Shown here: positions 9,197 through 18,912 of the stretch, one piece after another
Numbering within the stretch: the first letter of the stretch is position 1
Layout of the letters: each line of letters starts with the position of its first letter
Assembly (NCBI RefSeq): GCF_001729245.1
Contig: NZ_CP015217.1
Location: forward strand, 1,676,001 to 1,740,000
DNA: 64,000 nucleotides
Direction: 5' to 3'
Source: Leptospira tipperaryensis
Lineage (GTDB): Bacteria > Spirochaetota > Leptospiria > Leptospirales > Leptospiraceae
Translations under genes and position numbers: made by a program
Notes under the pieces: model-generated
The model's database searches: none
Told to the model about the DNA's origin: nothing
What the model saw: only the letters and a program-made list of their open reading frames with translations

Positions 9197-11479
9197 ATGG
9201 AGCACAGTTTTGAAGTTTCGAATTTGAATCGTATCGCCTTTATCGGCAATTATCTTCCGAGGCAGTGCGGAATCGCGACGTTTACGACCGATCTCTGCGA
9301 ATCGATCGCCACTGCATTCCCTGAAAAAACGTACATCGCAATTCCGGTAAACGACGTCGAGGCCGGTTATACATATCCTTCTCGCGTTCGTTTTGAACTC
9401 ACCGAGAAAGATATAGATTCTTATCATAGAGCCGCAGATTTTTTAAACGTAAATAACGTGGATTTGGTCTGCCTTCAGTTTGAATACGGAATATTCGGCG
9501 GACGCTCGGGAAGTCACATTCTCGCGCTTTTGAACGAACTGCGAATGCCGATCGTAACCACTCTTCATACGATCTTGTCCGAACCCGGACCGGACCAAAG
9601 AAGAGTTTTAAAACAAGTCGCGGCCTTGTCGGATCGATTGGTCGTGATGAGCGAACGTGGAGCGAAATTTTTAGAAAAGGTTTACGGTGTTATGCCGAGT
9701 AAGATCGACCTGATCCCGCATGGAATTCCCGACGTCCCCTTCGTGGATCCTAGTTTTCACAAGGATCTTTTCGGAGTCGAAGGTAAAACGGTTCTCTTAA
9801 CTTTCGGGCTTCTTTCTCCAAACAAAGGGATCGAAAACGTAATATCGGCTTTACCTGCTATTTTGGAAAAGTATCCGAACGTAGTTTATATCGTGTTAGG
9901 CGCAACTCATCCGCACGTTATCCGAAACGATGGAGAAACTTATCGTTTGTCTCTTCAATGGCTGGCCCACGAGAAAAAAGTGGAGGGAAACGTAATCTTC
10001 TACAATCGATTCGTAAGTCTGGAAGAACTCAATGAGTTCATCGGCGCGACCGACATCTACATCACTCCTTATTTGGATCCCGCGCAGATCACTTCCGGAA
10101 CCTTGGCTTATACGATCGGAGCGGGGAAGGCGGTTGTTTCCACTCCGTATTGGTATGCTCAGGAAGTTCTTGCCAATGAAAGGGGAGTGATCGTTCCTTT
10201 TCGAGATCCGGACGCGATCGCGGAACAGGTGATCGGTCTTTTGGACGACGATACCACACGACACGCGATGAGAAAGAAAGCATACATCTACGGAAGATCG
10301 ATGATCTGGTCAAAGGTAGCGAAAAAGTATATGCAAAGTTTTGAACGTGCCAGGACGGAACGTAGACACTATACTCCGTCCGGACGGATGATCAAACCTT
10401 TGGATCGACGTTCTAGCGATTTACCTCCCGTAAAACTCGATCATCTAAAACGTATGACCGACGATACCGGTATGTTTCAACACGCCTTCTTCACCATTCC
10501 GAATTACGCGGAAGGATACACGACCGATGATAACGCGAGAGCTCTGATGGTGAGTACGTTCATCCAAGAACTCGGAAACGGAGAGGTCTTCGAACTTACC
10601 TTTCGTTATTTGGCCTTTGTCTGGTATGCATACAACGCAAAGACGGGAAGATTTAGAAACTTTATGGACTATCAAAGAAACTGGTTGGAAACAAACGGTT
10701 CCGATGATAGTCACGGTCGAGCCTTGTGGGCTTTGGGAACCGTACTTGGAAGGGCGATCGCTCCTCAACTTCCGACGATCGCGGGAAGATTATTCGAACA
10801 GGCCCTACCGGCGATACTCGCCACTTCAAGTCCTAGGGCTTGGGCATTCGCTCTGATAGGAATTCACGAATACTTGCAAAGATTTGCGGGTGATAGAATG
10901 GCAAATCAAGTAAAGGAGGAACTTGCCGGAAGATTGTTAACTCTCTACAAAAAGAATGATACGGAAGGCTGGCATTGGTTTGAAGAGAGTTTGAGTTACT
11001 GTAACGCCGCGCTTTCGCACGCGATGTTACTATCCGGAAGATCGATGCAAAATTCCGAGATGGCTCAAGTCGGAATCGATTCGCTCAACTGGCTTTCCGA
11101 CTTACAGCGCGCAGACGGAGGTTACTTCGTACCGATAGGATCCAATGGATTTTATAAAAAGGGAGGAAACCGAGCGCGGTTTGATCAACAACCGGTGGAG
11201 GCACAGGCGACCGTATCGGCGTGTTTAGAGGCCTATCGATGTACTCGAGATCTAAAATGGCGTAAGGAGGCGAGACGCGCTTTTGAATGGTTTTTGGGAA
11301 GAAACGATTTGAACTCATCCGTCTACGATCCGACCACCGGAGGATGTAGAGATGGAATTCATCCGGACAGAGTGAATGAAAATCAAGGAGCCGAATCAAC
11401 GCTCTCCTTTCTTCACAGTTTGTTTGAACTCCGTTTGGCGGAGAGTGAATTAGAGAACGAAGAAATAGGAAGAAAATGA
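9197..11479 (+). CDS. GT4 glycosyltransferase fused to an (alpha/alpha)-barrel glycosidase-like domain
   Basis: A 760-residue two-domain enzyme. Residues about 10-385 are a GT-B fold family 4 glycosyltransferase. The N-terminal nucleotide fold begins IAFIGNYLPRQCGIATFTTDL. The acceptor side has LTFGLLSPNKGIENVISALP, and the donor-site region has TSGTLAYTIGAGKAVVSTPYW followed by AQEVLANERGVIVPF. Residues about 410-750 are helical, with TDDNARAL, GWHWFEESLSYCNAALSHAMLL and RADGGYF, like six-hairpin glycosidase-type domains. The start at 9197 follows AAAAGGAG; a TTG at 9176 is less likely. Its stop overlaps the GH130 start (ATGA), so the two are co-translated. The likely role is synthesis or remodelling of a mannose-type glycan; the substrate is inferred only from the neighbour. 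Confidence 0.82.
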   Translation: MEHSFEVSNLNRIAFIGNYLPRQCGIATFTTDLCESIATAFPEKTYIAIPVNDVEAGYTYPSRVRFELTEKDIDSYHRAADFLNVNNVDLVCLQFEYGIFGGRSGSHILALLNELRMPIVTTLHTILSEPGPDQRRVLKQVAALSDRLVVMSERGAKFLEKVYGVMPSKIDLIPHGIPDVPFVDPSFHKDLFGVEGKTVLLTFGLLSPNKGIENVISALPAILEKYPNVVYIVLGATHPHVIRNDGETYRLSLQWLAHEKKVEGNVIFYNRFVSLEELNEFIGATDIYITPYLDPAQITSGTLAYTIGAGKAVVSTPYWYAQEVLANERGVIVPFRDPDAIAEQVIGLLDDDTTRHAMRKKAYIYGRSMIWSKVAKKYMQSFERARTERRHYTPSGRMIKPLDRRSSDLPPVKLDHLKRMTDDTGMFQHAFFTIPNYAEGYTTDDNARALMVSTFIQELGNGEVFELTFRYLAFVWYAYNAKTGRFRNFMDYQRNWLETNGSDDSHGRALWALGTVLGRAIAPQLPTIAGRLFEQALPAILATSSPRAWAFALIGIHEYLQRFAGDRMANQVKEELAGRLLTLYKKNDTEGWHWFEESLSYCNAALSHAMLLSGRSMQNSEMAQVGIDSLNWLSDLQRADGGYFVPIGSNGFYKKGGNRARFDQQPVEAQATVSACLEAYRCTRDLKWRKEARRAFEWFLGRNDLNSSVYDPTTGGCRDGIHPDRVNENQGAESTLSFLHSLFELRLAESELENEEIGRK

Positions 11480-12414
11480 AATTACAATACCCTGAATTAT
11501 TCCGAAGACACAAAACAAATCCAATCCTAACCGCGGCGGATTGGCCTTATCCGGTTCATAGCGTATTTAATCCCGGAGCAACTTTGTTAAAAGACGGAAC
11601 TACACTTTTACTCTGTCGTGTGGAAGATAGAACGGGGAAATCGCATTTTTGCGCAGCGAGATCTAAGAATGGAATCGACGGATGGACGATCGATCCAGAA
11701 CCTACGATGCCCGCCGATCCCGACAATTTTCCGGAAGAGCTTTGGGGAATCGAAGATCCACGCATAACGTATGTTCCCGAGATGAAAAAGTATGCCGTTG
11801 TTTATACCGCATACTCCAAAGAAGGACCAGGTGTTGCTCTCGCCTTTACTGAAAATTTTCTGGAATATGAACGTTACGGAATGATCATGCATCCTCAAGA
11901 CAAGGACGCAACCTTATTGCCGCATAAAATCGGGGATTACTGGGCCTTGATTCATAGGCCTGCGGGTCAACGCGGATCTCATATCTGGATATCCTATTCT
12001 TCCGATCTAAGACATTGGGGAGAACATACTCTTATGATGGAAGCGAAGTTAGGCGGATGGTGGGACGCAAATAAGATAGGACTTTCACCGCCGCCGATTG
12101 AAACGAAAGAAGGTTGGTTGATGATCTATCACGGAGTCAGACAGAATGCGTCCGGAGTTCTTTATAGAATCGGACTGGCCTTGTTCGATCTGAATTCACC
12201 CGAACTCTGCTTGAAACGAGGACAAGAATGGATCTTCGGACCGGAAGAATCCTATGAACTGATAGGCGATGTGGATAACGTAGTTTTTCCATGTGGAACC
12301 ACGCTGCTACCCGACGGAGATACGATTCATCTCTACTATGGAGCCGCGGATACGAGCATCGCTCTCGCGACCGGAAGTTTGAAGGAACTGTTGGAATGGC
12401 TTCATAAACAATAG
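11476..12414 (+). CDS. GH130-family beta-mannoside phosphorylase/hydrolase
   Basis: 312 residues with the five-bladed propeller signature of glycoside hydrolase family 130. Seen are NPILTAADWPYPVHSVFNPGATL near the start, LLLCRVEDRTGKSHF, the GIEDPRIT motif with putative catalytic Asp94, and later GGWWDANKIGLSPPPIETKEGWLMIYHGV. GH130 enzymes phosphorolyse or hydrolyse beta-mannosides, and SPPPIETKEGW matches the substrate-binding region. I cannot tell phosphorylase from hydrolase by eye. It is coupled to the upstream GT4 fusion by a 4-bp overlap, which suggests a matched make-and-trim pair for a beta-mannoside glycan. Confidence 0.85.
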   Translation: MKLQYPELFRRHKTNPILTAADWPYPVHSVFNPGATLLKDGTTLLLCRVEDRTGKSHFCAARSKNGIDGWTIDPEPTMPADPDNFPEELWGIEDPRITYVPEMKKYAVVYTAYSKEGPGVALAFTENFLEYERYGMIMHPQDKDATLLPHKIGDYWALIHRPAGQRGSHIWISYSSDLRHWGEHTLMMEAKLGGWWDANKIGLSPPPIETKEGWLMIYHGVRQNASGVLYRIGLALFDLNSPELCLKRGQEWIFGPEESYELIGDVDNVVFPCGTTLLPDGDTIHLYYGAADTSIALATGSLKELLEWLHKQ

Positions 12415-12434
12415 AGCGAAGTTTTTTAGAAACT

Positions 12435-13144
12435 TTGTCACGGCTTTTCGAATATGATAGGGTAGTAGTTTTCGGTTTTGCGGGATTTCTACTCGCGACC
12501 GGATTGGAAGGGGCCCGACTGATAGAACCGCTGTTTGGTTTTAATCTCGGAGTCGAGATCGGTCAACTTATGCTGGTTCTTTTGGCGCAGGAAGCGTATT
12601 TGAAATCAAACAACGCAGCCAACAACGATCCATTTGGATCGGAGATTGCAGTGACCGGTGATACTTTAATCGTCGGTGTGAGCCAAGACGATACGAGCGC
12701 GAGTAACTCGGGCACCGTGCACGTATTTAAAAGAACCGGTACAAATTGGGCAAGAGACGCGTTTCTAAAAGCGTCCACCCCGATCGCAAATGCGCTCTTT
12801 GGCATATCCGTCGGAATTTCAAACGATAGAATGATCGTAGGAGCAACCGGACAAAATGGAAATGCCTATGTGTTTCAGAAAACGGTTTCCGGTTGGTTGG
12901 AAGAGGCGATCCTAACGGCGCCTAACGCAGAATTAAACGATCTATTTGGAAAGGCGGTTGCGATCACGTTTCCAACGTTATGGGCGGACCGCCGGGAGAA
13001 TACGGAAGTCTTGCCATCTACGGGGATACGATTGCGTTAGGAGTTCCGGATGAAAAAGGAGGAACTAACGTTCCGTCTCCTTTGGCTCCCAATGGAGACA
13101 ATACAAAAACAAAAGCCGGCGCGGTCTATATCTTCACTCGATAA
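12435..13144 (+). pseudogene. Broken FG-GAP propeller protein
   Basis: FG-GAP repeats are recognisable (EAYLKSNNAANNDPFGSEIAVTGDTLIVGV, then NALFGISVGISNDRMIVGATGQNGNAYVFQK, then AILTAPNAELNDLFG). The frame carrying them is lost around 12970. Coding resumes in the next frame as YGSLAIYGDTIALGVPDEKGG and ends GAVYIFTR at 13144. There is no convincing start codon or signal peptide; only a TTG at 12435 opens the frame. I read it as a degenerate relative of the intact lipoprotein at 199-2220. One frameshift would have to be undone to join the two halves. Confidence 0.75.
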
Positions 13145-13188
13145 AGTATAAATCTTCTCATAGTGATTTTTTCATTTTAGAATTCAGT

Positions 13189-15642
13189 TCAAAAACAATT
13201 TCCGTCCGATTCAAAGACGCCGATCGAAATCGAATCGGAGCCTAAGGGTGCAAACGGACTCGCTGCATTTGTCCTTGTATTTTGCGCAAAGTCGGTGGCA
13301 AACAATGGAAAAAAAAACGCAGGGATAAGAGGAGCGATTCTCAAATCGATTCCACCATACAAAGAGCTACAGGGAGAATTTAAAGAAGTCGGAAGCCCCG
13401 TGGGAACGTTGAAATTCCAAACCTGCGCGATGGAAGTCGCCGTTTTGAATTGCGGATTCTTATCATAGTTGTTGGTATAATTTCCGGCCCCCAGACCCGA
13501 AATCGGACCGATCGGAAAAGAAAGGATACAATCCTGAGATAGAACCGCTCCGCAGAATTTATATTCCACCCCGCCTCCGAAAACATCCAAAACGGGAACA
13601 TCAAGAAAAAAATTATTTCCTCGAATAAAGGAAGCCGCGGAAGGATACGCATCCGCGTAGAGAATTCCGACTCGATTGGTGACTGAAGATCTCGCAAAGA
13701 TTTGATTGTTTGCGATCGTATAAACCTTGCCCGGAGCTGCGAAGCCGAGCGAGATTCCAGTTGCGTCCGCCATCGCAATAGCGGGAGAATTTCCAACGTA
13801 GATATGATTGTTAAAGATGGAGAGAAAACCCGGAACGCCGGAAGCATCGTCGATCAAAAAGCCCATCGTAAGAGAGGGAACCAAACTCGGATTGAGATAT
13901 TGATGGGCGTTGATCTTGTTATCCACGATGATCGCACTGGATCCGGAAATGATAAAACCCGTAGCAAAGCCGCCCGCACTCTGTACTCCGTCGATCAAGT
14001 TTTGTTTGAGTATGATCGGTTGTGGAGTTCCCGATAGATCGATGTTCACTCCGGAGGAGAATCCGGTTCCCGATCCTGCTCGGATCCAATTTCCGGAAAC
14101 GATTACGTTATCCGAGTTTTGAATTGCTAAACCGACTTTGGTTCCGGCGGCGATTGCGGGTGAAGTTTCGTTTCCAAAGATGATATTGTTTAAAATTCGA
14201 ACCTGTCCCGCATTGAATCGACTATTTTGAATCGTAACTCCGACGCTGGAAACGTTATTCGGGTTTGCTCGGATGGAAAATCCGCTTACAATCAGATTGT
14301 TGGACGCTGAGGTCAATGAGTTTGTTGCGATGTCTATGACGCTGCAAAAGCTAGCGTCGCAGAAGGCAGGACCTCCGATCCCCGGATCTTGGATGATGGT
14401 TGGATTGTTGACCGGATCGGAATTTAAACCTCCAAAGCCGGAAGGGAAACCGCCGAGCAAAGAAGTCTGACTGGAAAGAGAAATTCTTCGCGTTGGAACG
14501 TAGGTTCCCGCGGCGACTAACACCGAACAGGGAGCGCCCACAAGATCACATTCCGTAACTCCAAACTCTATACTACTACAATAGGCGGAAGGAGGACCGC
14601 CGGTTCCGCAGCCGCTGATATCGTTTCCGCTTCCGATATCCACCATACGATTGTTGATCGCAGACTGGTTTGTAAATTCCAAGACGAGATCGTTCCCTCC
14701 TTGGATCGGAAGTCCGCCACCTCCCGTACATCCTCCCAGTTGTATAAACGCGTCTCCTAAAGGACCCCAAAAATCGGGACCGCTTGGAATGATAACTACC
14801 GTATCGTCGTTTGGAGCCGAAGGATATGTGATGGAAGGACGAGGAGAAGTTGTGTTAGCCACATTCGTTTTTCCTAATATTGCGGCGGCGGTATTGTAAC
14901 CACAGCTTCCAGGGTCGATCCCGTGAAAGGAAAACTGGATCGTAATCTTTCCGCTGGGGAATAAGATCTTAGAAGTCGGAGAATATTGTAAAGGACTGAT
15001 ACAGTCGATGAGAATCGTGACCGGGCCTCCTGCTAAATTTCCGTTTCCGGAAAGTGCGGGAACAAAAACGCAGGTATGTTTGGGAGGAACTGAAATAAAA
15101 CCAATGGAGTAAGCCGCTGTATCTCCGACTTGGCTTCCAAAAGTTTGAGTCGTATCGTTGGTAAAAGAAATTTGATCGGTCATGTTTTGTAAGATCAAAG
15201 GGGAGGCGCTTGCGGTCGCTGGATCCAATCCGATGACTCTTACCGAAACATCATAGAAAGAAGTTCCGCAGGTGATAAAGATTGTAGTTTGAGGACGTAT
15301 GATCGGACCGTTTGGATTTTGAATTCGGCAAGTCTGAGCGGGAGTTGTGGACGGTCCAATGCTTGTGACCGAATAAGAAGATCCGATGCGGACTAACGTA
15401 GGGAATGCTTGCGTAGTATTTTGAGTGAATGTAAGGGATTCTCCTATGTCGTTATTGACCGTGAGAGTTCCCGCATTCAAACCCGAAACCTGAACCAAAA
15501 CTTTTACCGGAGTATTCAGTTGTTCGATGTTGCGTTCTAAGGGAAAGAGTTCGATCACCCCCGGTTTCTGAGGGCGTTTTACACAATGGATAAAAAGAAT
15601 CAAAGCCGAAACCAAAAGAAAGACTCGGGTAAGAATTTGCAT
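13189..15642 (-). CDS. Large secreted lipoprotein with a parallel beta-helix-like region
   Basis: 817 residues from the ATG at 15642, which has AAGGAA a few bases upstream. Earlier in-frame ATGs (15678, 15768) would precede the signal peptide. The leader VFLLVSALILFIHC ends in a lipobox-like FIHC. Residues about 20-240 hold two or three similar beta-rich repeats with the theme V..VSGL..GTLTVNNDIGESLTFTQN and VRVIGLDPATASASPLILQN, each ending in a Cys-containing strand. The C-terminal half (about 400-800) has many short N-x-I-x-G-N/NNxI units (VSGNWIRAG, IVDNKINAHQ, IFNNHIYVGN, IANNQIFARS), like right-handed beta-helix proteins. The function is unknown; surface exposure is inferred. Confidence 0.8.
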   Translation of the reverse strand: MQILTRVFLLVSALILFIHCVKRPQKPGVIELFPLERNIEQLNTPVKVLVQVSGLNAGTLTVNNDIGESLTFTQNTTQAFPTLVRIGSSYSVTSIGPSTTPAQTCRIQNPNGPIIRPQTTIFITCGTSFYDVSVRVIGLDPATASASPLILQNMTDQISFTNDTTQTFGSQVGDTAAYSIGFISVPPKHTCVFVPALSGNGNLAGGPVTILIDCISPLQYSPTSKILFPSGKITIQFSFHGIDPGSCGYNTAAAILGKTNVANTTSPRPSITYPSAPNDDTVVIIPSGPDFWGPLGDAFIQLGGCTGGGGLPIQGGNDLVLEFTNQSAINNRMVDIGSGNDISGCGTGGPPSAYCSSIEFGVTECDLVGAPCSVLVAAGTYVPTRRISLSSQTSLLGGFPSGFGGLNSDPVNNPTIIQDPGIGGPAFCDASFCSVIDIATNSLTSASNNLIVSGFSIRANPNNVSSVGVTIQNSRFNAGQVRILNNIIFGNETSPAIAAGTKVGLAIQNSDNVIVSGNWIRAGSGTGFSSGVNIDLSGTPQPIILKQNLIDGVQSAGGFATGFIISGSSAIIVDNKINAHQYLNPSLVPSLTMGFLIDDASGVPGFLSIFNNHIYVGNSPAIAMADATGISLGFAAPGKVYTIANNQIFARSSVTNRVGILYADAYPSAASFIRGNNFFLDVPVLDVFGGGVEYKFCGAVLSQDCILSFPIGPISGLGAGNYTNNYDKNPQFKTATSIAQVWNFNVPTGLPTSLNSPCSSLYGGIDLRIAPLIPAFFFPLFATDFAQNTRTNAASPFAPLGSDSISIGVFESDGNCF

Positions 15643-16207
15643 TCTTTCCTTACGAGGTCGTTCGTTTTCAATCCTCATATTCAAATTGAATAATGTGTTT
15701 TCGATTTTCACGGCTTTTGCTTTGTTTTTATAAATGATTCTTATGAAATAAAAATAGATAAGAATCATTTATAAGTATTTATACTTGATTAACACGGACT
15801 CGGAAGGAAAGGTGCGGGAAAAAAACGGAATCGGAAGACCTGAGGAACCAACGACCTATTTTTAGGAATCAAAAAGAGAGGGGCGTCTTCGAGCGATAAA
15901 TCTTTGTTAAACGAAAAGACAAGAGGCAGAGAATAAAAAGAGAACCAGGTTTGGAAGAAATTTATTTCCTATTTGGTTTCGTTTTTGACTTCGATTTCTT
16001 CGAGTCGTCCGAGATGGCTATTTTGCGAATTCCGGTCTGGGTGGGCTTTCCAAAATAGGGAAGAACCGCGCTTTAGGGCCTTTTACAAAGGAAAAATAGA
16101 GCCGGTTTCTCCAAAAAAAAGAACGGGACGATGTCCAATTTTCAAAATCTCGATCCTCATTGAAATAGAATCCGAGGATTCAATTTCGATTTAAAGGAGA
16201 ATCTGAT
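15643..16207. other. Intergenic region between divergent genes
   Basis: About 565 bp separate the beta-helix lipoprotein from the DoxX-like gene. A 73-codon frame at 15973-16194 has no ribosome site and low-complexity content, so I do not call it. A good AAAGGAG at 16194-16200 serves the DoxX-like gene. The AT-rich stretch 15740-15790 probably carries the lipoprotein promoter. Confidence 0.45.
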
Positions 16208-16636
16208 ATGGCAAGTTTGATTGAAGAAAGAGGAAAGGTACAAGAAACGGAGTCAGAGAAAAAAGAAAAGTGGCTTCAAACTGCAAAGTGGATCTATTGG
16301 ACCCTTACGCTTTTTTTTACGGTAACAATGATCGCGGCTGGGATCGCGTATCTTTTGGGAGTCAAGGAACCCGTGGAGGGAATTACAAAACTGGGCTATC
16401 CGCTCTACGTGATGAAAATTTTGGGAGTCGCAAAAATTTTGGGTGGAATCGCGATTCTTCAAAACCGATTTCAAACGCTGAAAGAATGGGCCTATGCGGG
16501 ATATACGTTTAACTTGATCGGTGCCTCATCCTCTCATCTGTTTGTGGGAAACGGTCTCGGAGATGTCCTCACTCCGCTTATCATTCTTTGTGTGGTTCAA
16601 ATTTCTTACCGTCAATGGAAGACCGGTTGGATGTAA
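16208..16636 (+). CDS. DoxX-like membrane protein
   Basis: 142 residues with four predicted membrane helices (WIYWTLTLFFTVTMIAAGIAYLL; MKILGVAKILGGIAIL; EWAYAGYTFNLIGASSSHLFVG; VLTPLIILCVVQISY). This matches the DoxX-like (DoxX_2) family of small bacterial membrane proteins of uncertain redox-related role. AAAGGAG lies 8 bases before the ATG. It is the first of three same-strand genes ending in an ECF42-type sigma factor, and DoxX-like genes often sit beside such sigma factors. Confidence 0.82.
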   Translation: MASLIEERGKVQETESEKKEKWLQTAKWIYWTLTLFFTVTMIAAGIAYLLGVKEPVEGITKLGYPLYVMKILGVAKILGGIAILQNRFQTLKEWAYAGYTFNLIGASSSHLFVGNGLGDVLTPLIILCVVQISYRQWKTGWM

Positions 16637-16824
16637 ACACGTCCGGATCGATTTGACTTTCGCAGTGGCTCCGGTCTACTGTGACATTCCGATTCAAAAC
16701 CGGTTTGGAAAAGGGCCTCGAAATTTTTGTGTAAAAAGAACAAACAAAATACGAACGGTCCTTTTTCAAAGAAAACGAACATTCACAAACGAAGCATTCA
16801 AAAAACATAAAGTGGAGAAACAAT

Positions 16825-17163
16825 ATGAACGAGTTCTTACTTCTATTTAGACAACCGAGTTACGACTATAGCGACATTTCGCCAAACGAGATGCAGGCGC
16901 TCGGAAAAAAATGGCAAGACTGGGTCGGCGGGATCGTCGCACAAGGAAAACTTGCAAGCAACGGCCCAAGACTCGCGACCGAAGGCAAGGTTTTAAAATC
17001 AGGAGGAGTGATCACCGATGGACCCTTTGTCGAAATCAGAGAGCGACTGGGAAGTTTTATCATCGTTCGCGCGGAGAGTTTAGAAGAAGCCACAACATTG
17101 GCGCACGGTTGTCCTGCTTTGGACGCAGGCGGGAGCGTTGAAATTAGACAGGTCATCGGATAA
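16825..17163 (+). CDS. YCII-related DGPF-domain protein
   Basis: 112 residues of the YCII-like fold, with the defining DGPF motif at residues 65-68 (GGVITDGPFVEIRERLGSF). The N-terminus MNEFLLLFRQPSYDYSDISPNEM is typical of the DGPF proteins encoded next to ECF42 sigma factors. The biochemical role is unknown; these proteins are thought to act in the same regulatory circuit as the sigma factor. GGAG lies about 9 bases before the ATG, and 54 bp separate it from the sigma factor gene. Confidence 0.88.
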   Translation: MNEFLLLFRQPSYDYSDISPNEMQALGKKWQDWVGGIVAQGKLASNGPRLATEGKVLKSGGVITDGPFVEIRERLGSFIIVRAESLEEATTLAHGCPALDAGGSVEIRQVIG

Positions 17164-17217
17164 CTTGAGATAACGAACTTCGCCTGCTTTTCCAAAGAGC
17201 GGGCTGGTATCTTTACG

Positions 17218-18456
17218 ATGGAAGAAACAGAACACGAATCACTCAAATATCTTTTTCAACACGAGTTTTCTAAAATGGTGGCCGTTATAAGCGGTCTTTA
17301 CGGATTGCAACACATAGAAATTGCAGAAGATATCGTGAGTGAAACATTTCTGCTCGCGGCGGAAACTTGGGGGATCAAGGGAGTTCCCGAAAATCCAACG
17401 GCGTGGCTCTATGTTGTCGCAAAACAAAAGACACTCTATCATTTTAGAAGAAATAAAATTTTAAAAGACAAAATCATTCCCGAGCTGACTTCGAAACAAG
17501 AGAAGAATCAGGATACGGAAGAGTTGAACTTTTCTCCGGAGAACATAAAGGACAAACAACTTCAAATGCTCTTTGCGATCTGCGATCCCGCGATCGCGAG
17601 CGAGGCTCAGATCGGATTGGCCTTGAGAATTCTATGTGGTTTCGGAATCGATGAGATCGCGGAAGCTTTTTTATCCAATAAAGAGGCGATCAACAAACGT
17701 TTGTTTCGGGCCAAAGAAAAATTAAGAAGCGAAAGAATCAAGATGGAGTTTCCATCGGAGGACGAAATTGAAAAACGGCTTGATACTGTTCTTCACGTCG
17801 TCTATTTGCTGTTCAGCGAAGGCTACTATTCTAAAACTCAAAATCAAATCTTGAGAAAGGATCTTTGTTTGGAGGCGATGCGTCTGGGAGTTATGCTTTC
17901 AGAATATGAAAAAACCAATCGACCGAAAACAAACGCTCTTTTGGCTCTGATGTGTTTTCACGCCTCTCGATTTAGCGCAAGACAAACGAGCGAAAATTCT
18001 TTTGTTTTATACGAAAAACAAGACGAGAATCTTTGGGATAAGGCTTTGATTCATCAAGGAATTCAATTCTTAGATCTTTCAGCTTCCGGAAACGAACTCG
18101 GTTCCTATCATCTGGAAGCAAGGATCGCATACTGGCATTGTATCAAGGAGGACAGCGCTGAAAAGTGGAAGGAGATTCTAAGTTGTTACGATCAACTTCT
18201 TAAAATCAATTATTCTCCCAGCGTTGCGTTGAATCGAATATTCGCCGTCTATAAGTGTAAAGGTTCTGCGGCCGCCATGGCTGAGGCCGAAAAGATAAAG
18301 TTTGAAAAAAATCACTTTTATTTTTTGCTTTTAGGCGAACTTATTAAAAATGAAGATCCTCAAAAAGCAAAAATTCATTTTCAAAAAGCGTATTCTTTGG
18401 CAAAAACTCAAACTGAAAAACAGGGCATTCAAGAAAAGATAGCCGAACTTTTTTAA
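17218..18456 (+). CDS. ECF42-type RNA polymerase sigma factor with C-terminal TPR-like extension
   Basis: 412 residues. Sigma region 2 is at about 10-85 (HIEIAEDIVSETFLLAAETWGIKGVPENPTAWLYVVAKQKTLYHFRR) and sigma region 4 at about 115-180 (LALRILCGFGIDEIAEAFLSNKEAINKRLFRAKEKL). The remaining 230 residues are helical. They start with the conserved VLHVVYLLFSEGYYS block and end in TPR-like pairs (YNPSVALNR-type helix, KAKIHFQKAYSLA). This extended layout and the adjacent DGPF protein define the ECF42 group, which lacks a conventional anti-sigma factor. The extension is believed to control activity. Confidence 0.9.
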   Translation: MEETEHESLKYLFQHEFSKMVAVISGLYGLQHIEIAEDIVSETFLLAAETWGIKGVPENPTAWLYVVAKQKTLYHFRRNKILKDKIIPELTSKQEKNQDTEELNFSPENIKDKQLQMLFAICDPAIASEAQIGLALRILCGFGIDEIAEAFLSNKEAINKRLFRAKEKLRSERIKMEFPSEDEIEKRLDTVLHVVYLLFSEGYYSKTQNQILRKDLCLEAMRLGVMLSEYEKTNRPKTNALLALMCFHASRFSARQTSENSFVLYEKQDENLWDKALIHQGIQFLDLSASGNELGSYHLEARIAYWHCIKEDSAEKWKEILSCYDQLLKINYSPSVALNRIFAVYKCKGSAAAMAEAEKIKFEKNHFYFLLLGELIKNEDPQKAKIHFQKAYSLAKTQTEKQGIQEKIAELF

Positions 18457-18540
18457 ATCGGCCCCTGTGCAATATTATAAAAGTATGTTTTACTGATGTG
18501 TTTTTAGTAATATTCAATTTTTATTGCTGAAGATAATTGC

Positions 18541-18912
18541 TTACTCTCTATAAGCTTCCGTTTGCCACCAACGTAAACCCATAAGCGCAAGTCCAAATGC
18601 GATGAGATAGAGCGCGATCGGAAGTGTGAGAGAAGGTTTTACCGCTCTGTCTTGAGTGACGAGGACTTGAATCTTGGCTCCGAGGTCATCCGAGTTTGCA
18701 TTTTCAACTTCACCGAATTGGATTTTGTTATCGTAGCTCCAGAAGCCGTTACAAATTTCTGCGCGACGAATCTTTTTGCACGCGGTAACGCTTGCGGTCG
18801 AAGTGATTCCCGTTTTCTGTCTATAGATGAGATAACTTCCTCCTAATATAAAAGAAATACAAAATAAGCTGATTACACTTATGGCGATGGCGTTTCGAGT
18901 TCTGTGAGTCAT
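18541..18912 (-). CDS. Small two-TM membrane protein of unknown function
   Basis: Starting at the ATG at 18912 (MTHRTRNAIAIS) gives 123 residues. A TM helix lies near residues 8-28 (ISVISLFCISFILGGSYLIY), then an extracytoplasmic domain of about 65 residues with two cysteines (CKKIRRAEICNGFWSYD). A second TM follows (LTLPIALYLIAFGLALMGL) with a short tail. An upstream in-frame start at 19029 would add 39 residues of poor character. I do not recognise a family. It stands alone, convergent with the sigma factor gene. Confidence 0.55.
   Translation of the reverse strand: MTHRTRNAIAISVISLFCISFILGGSYLIYRQKTGITSTASVTACKKIRRAEICNGFWSYDNKIQFGEVENANSDDLGAKIQVLVTQDRAVKPSLTLPIALYLIAFGLALMGLRWWQTEAYRE

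Noticed and set aside
15973..16194. 73-codon plus-strand frame before the DoxX-like gene
   Set aside because: Low-complexity, no family look and no ribosome site; the DoxX-like gene has its own strong site.
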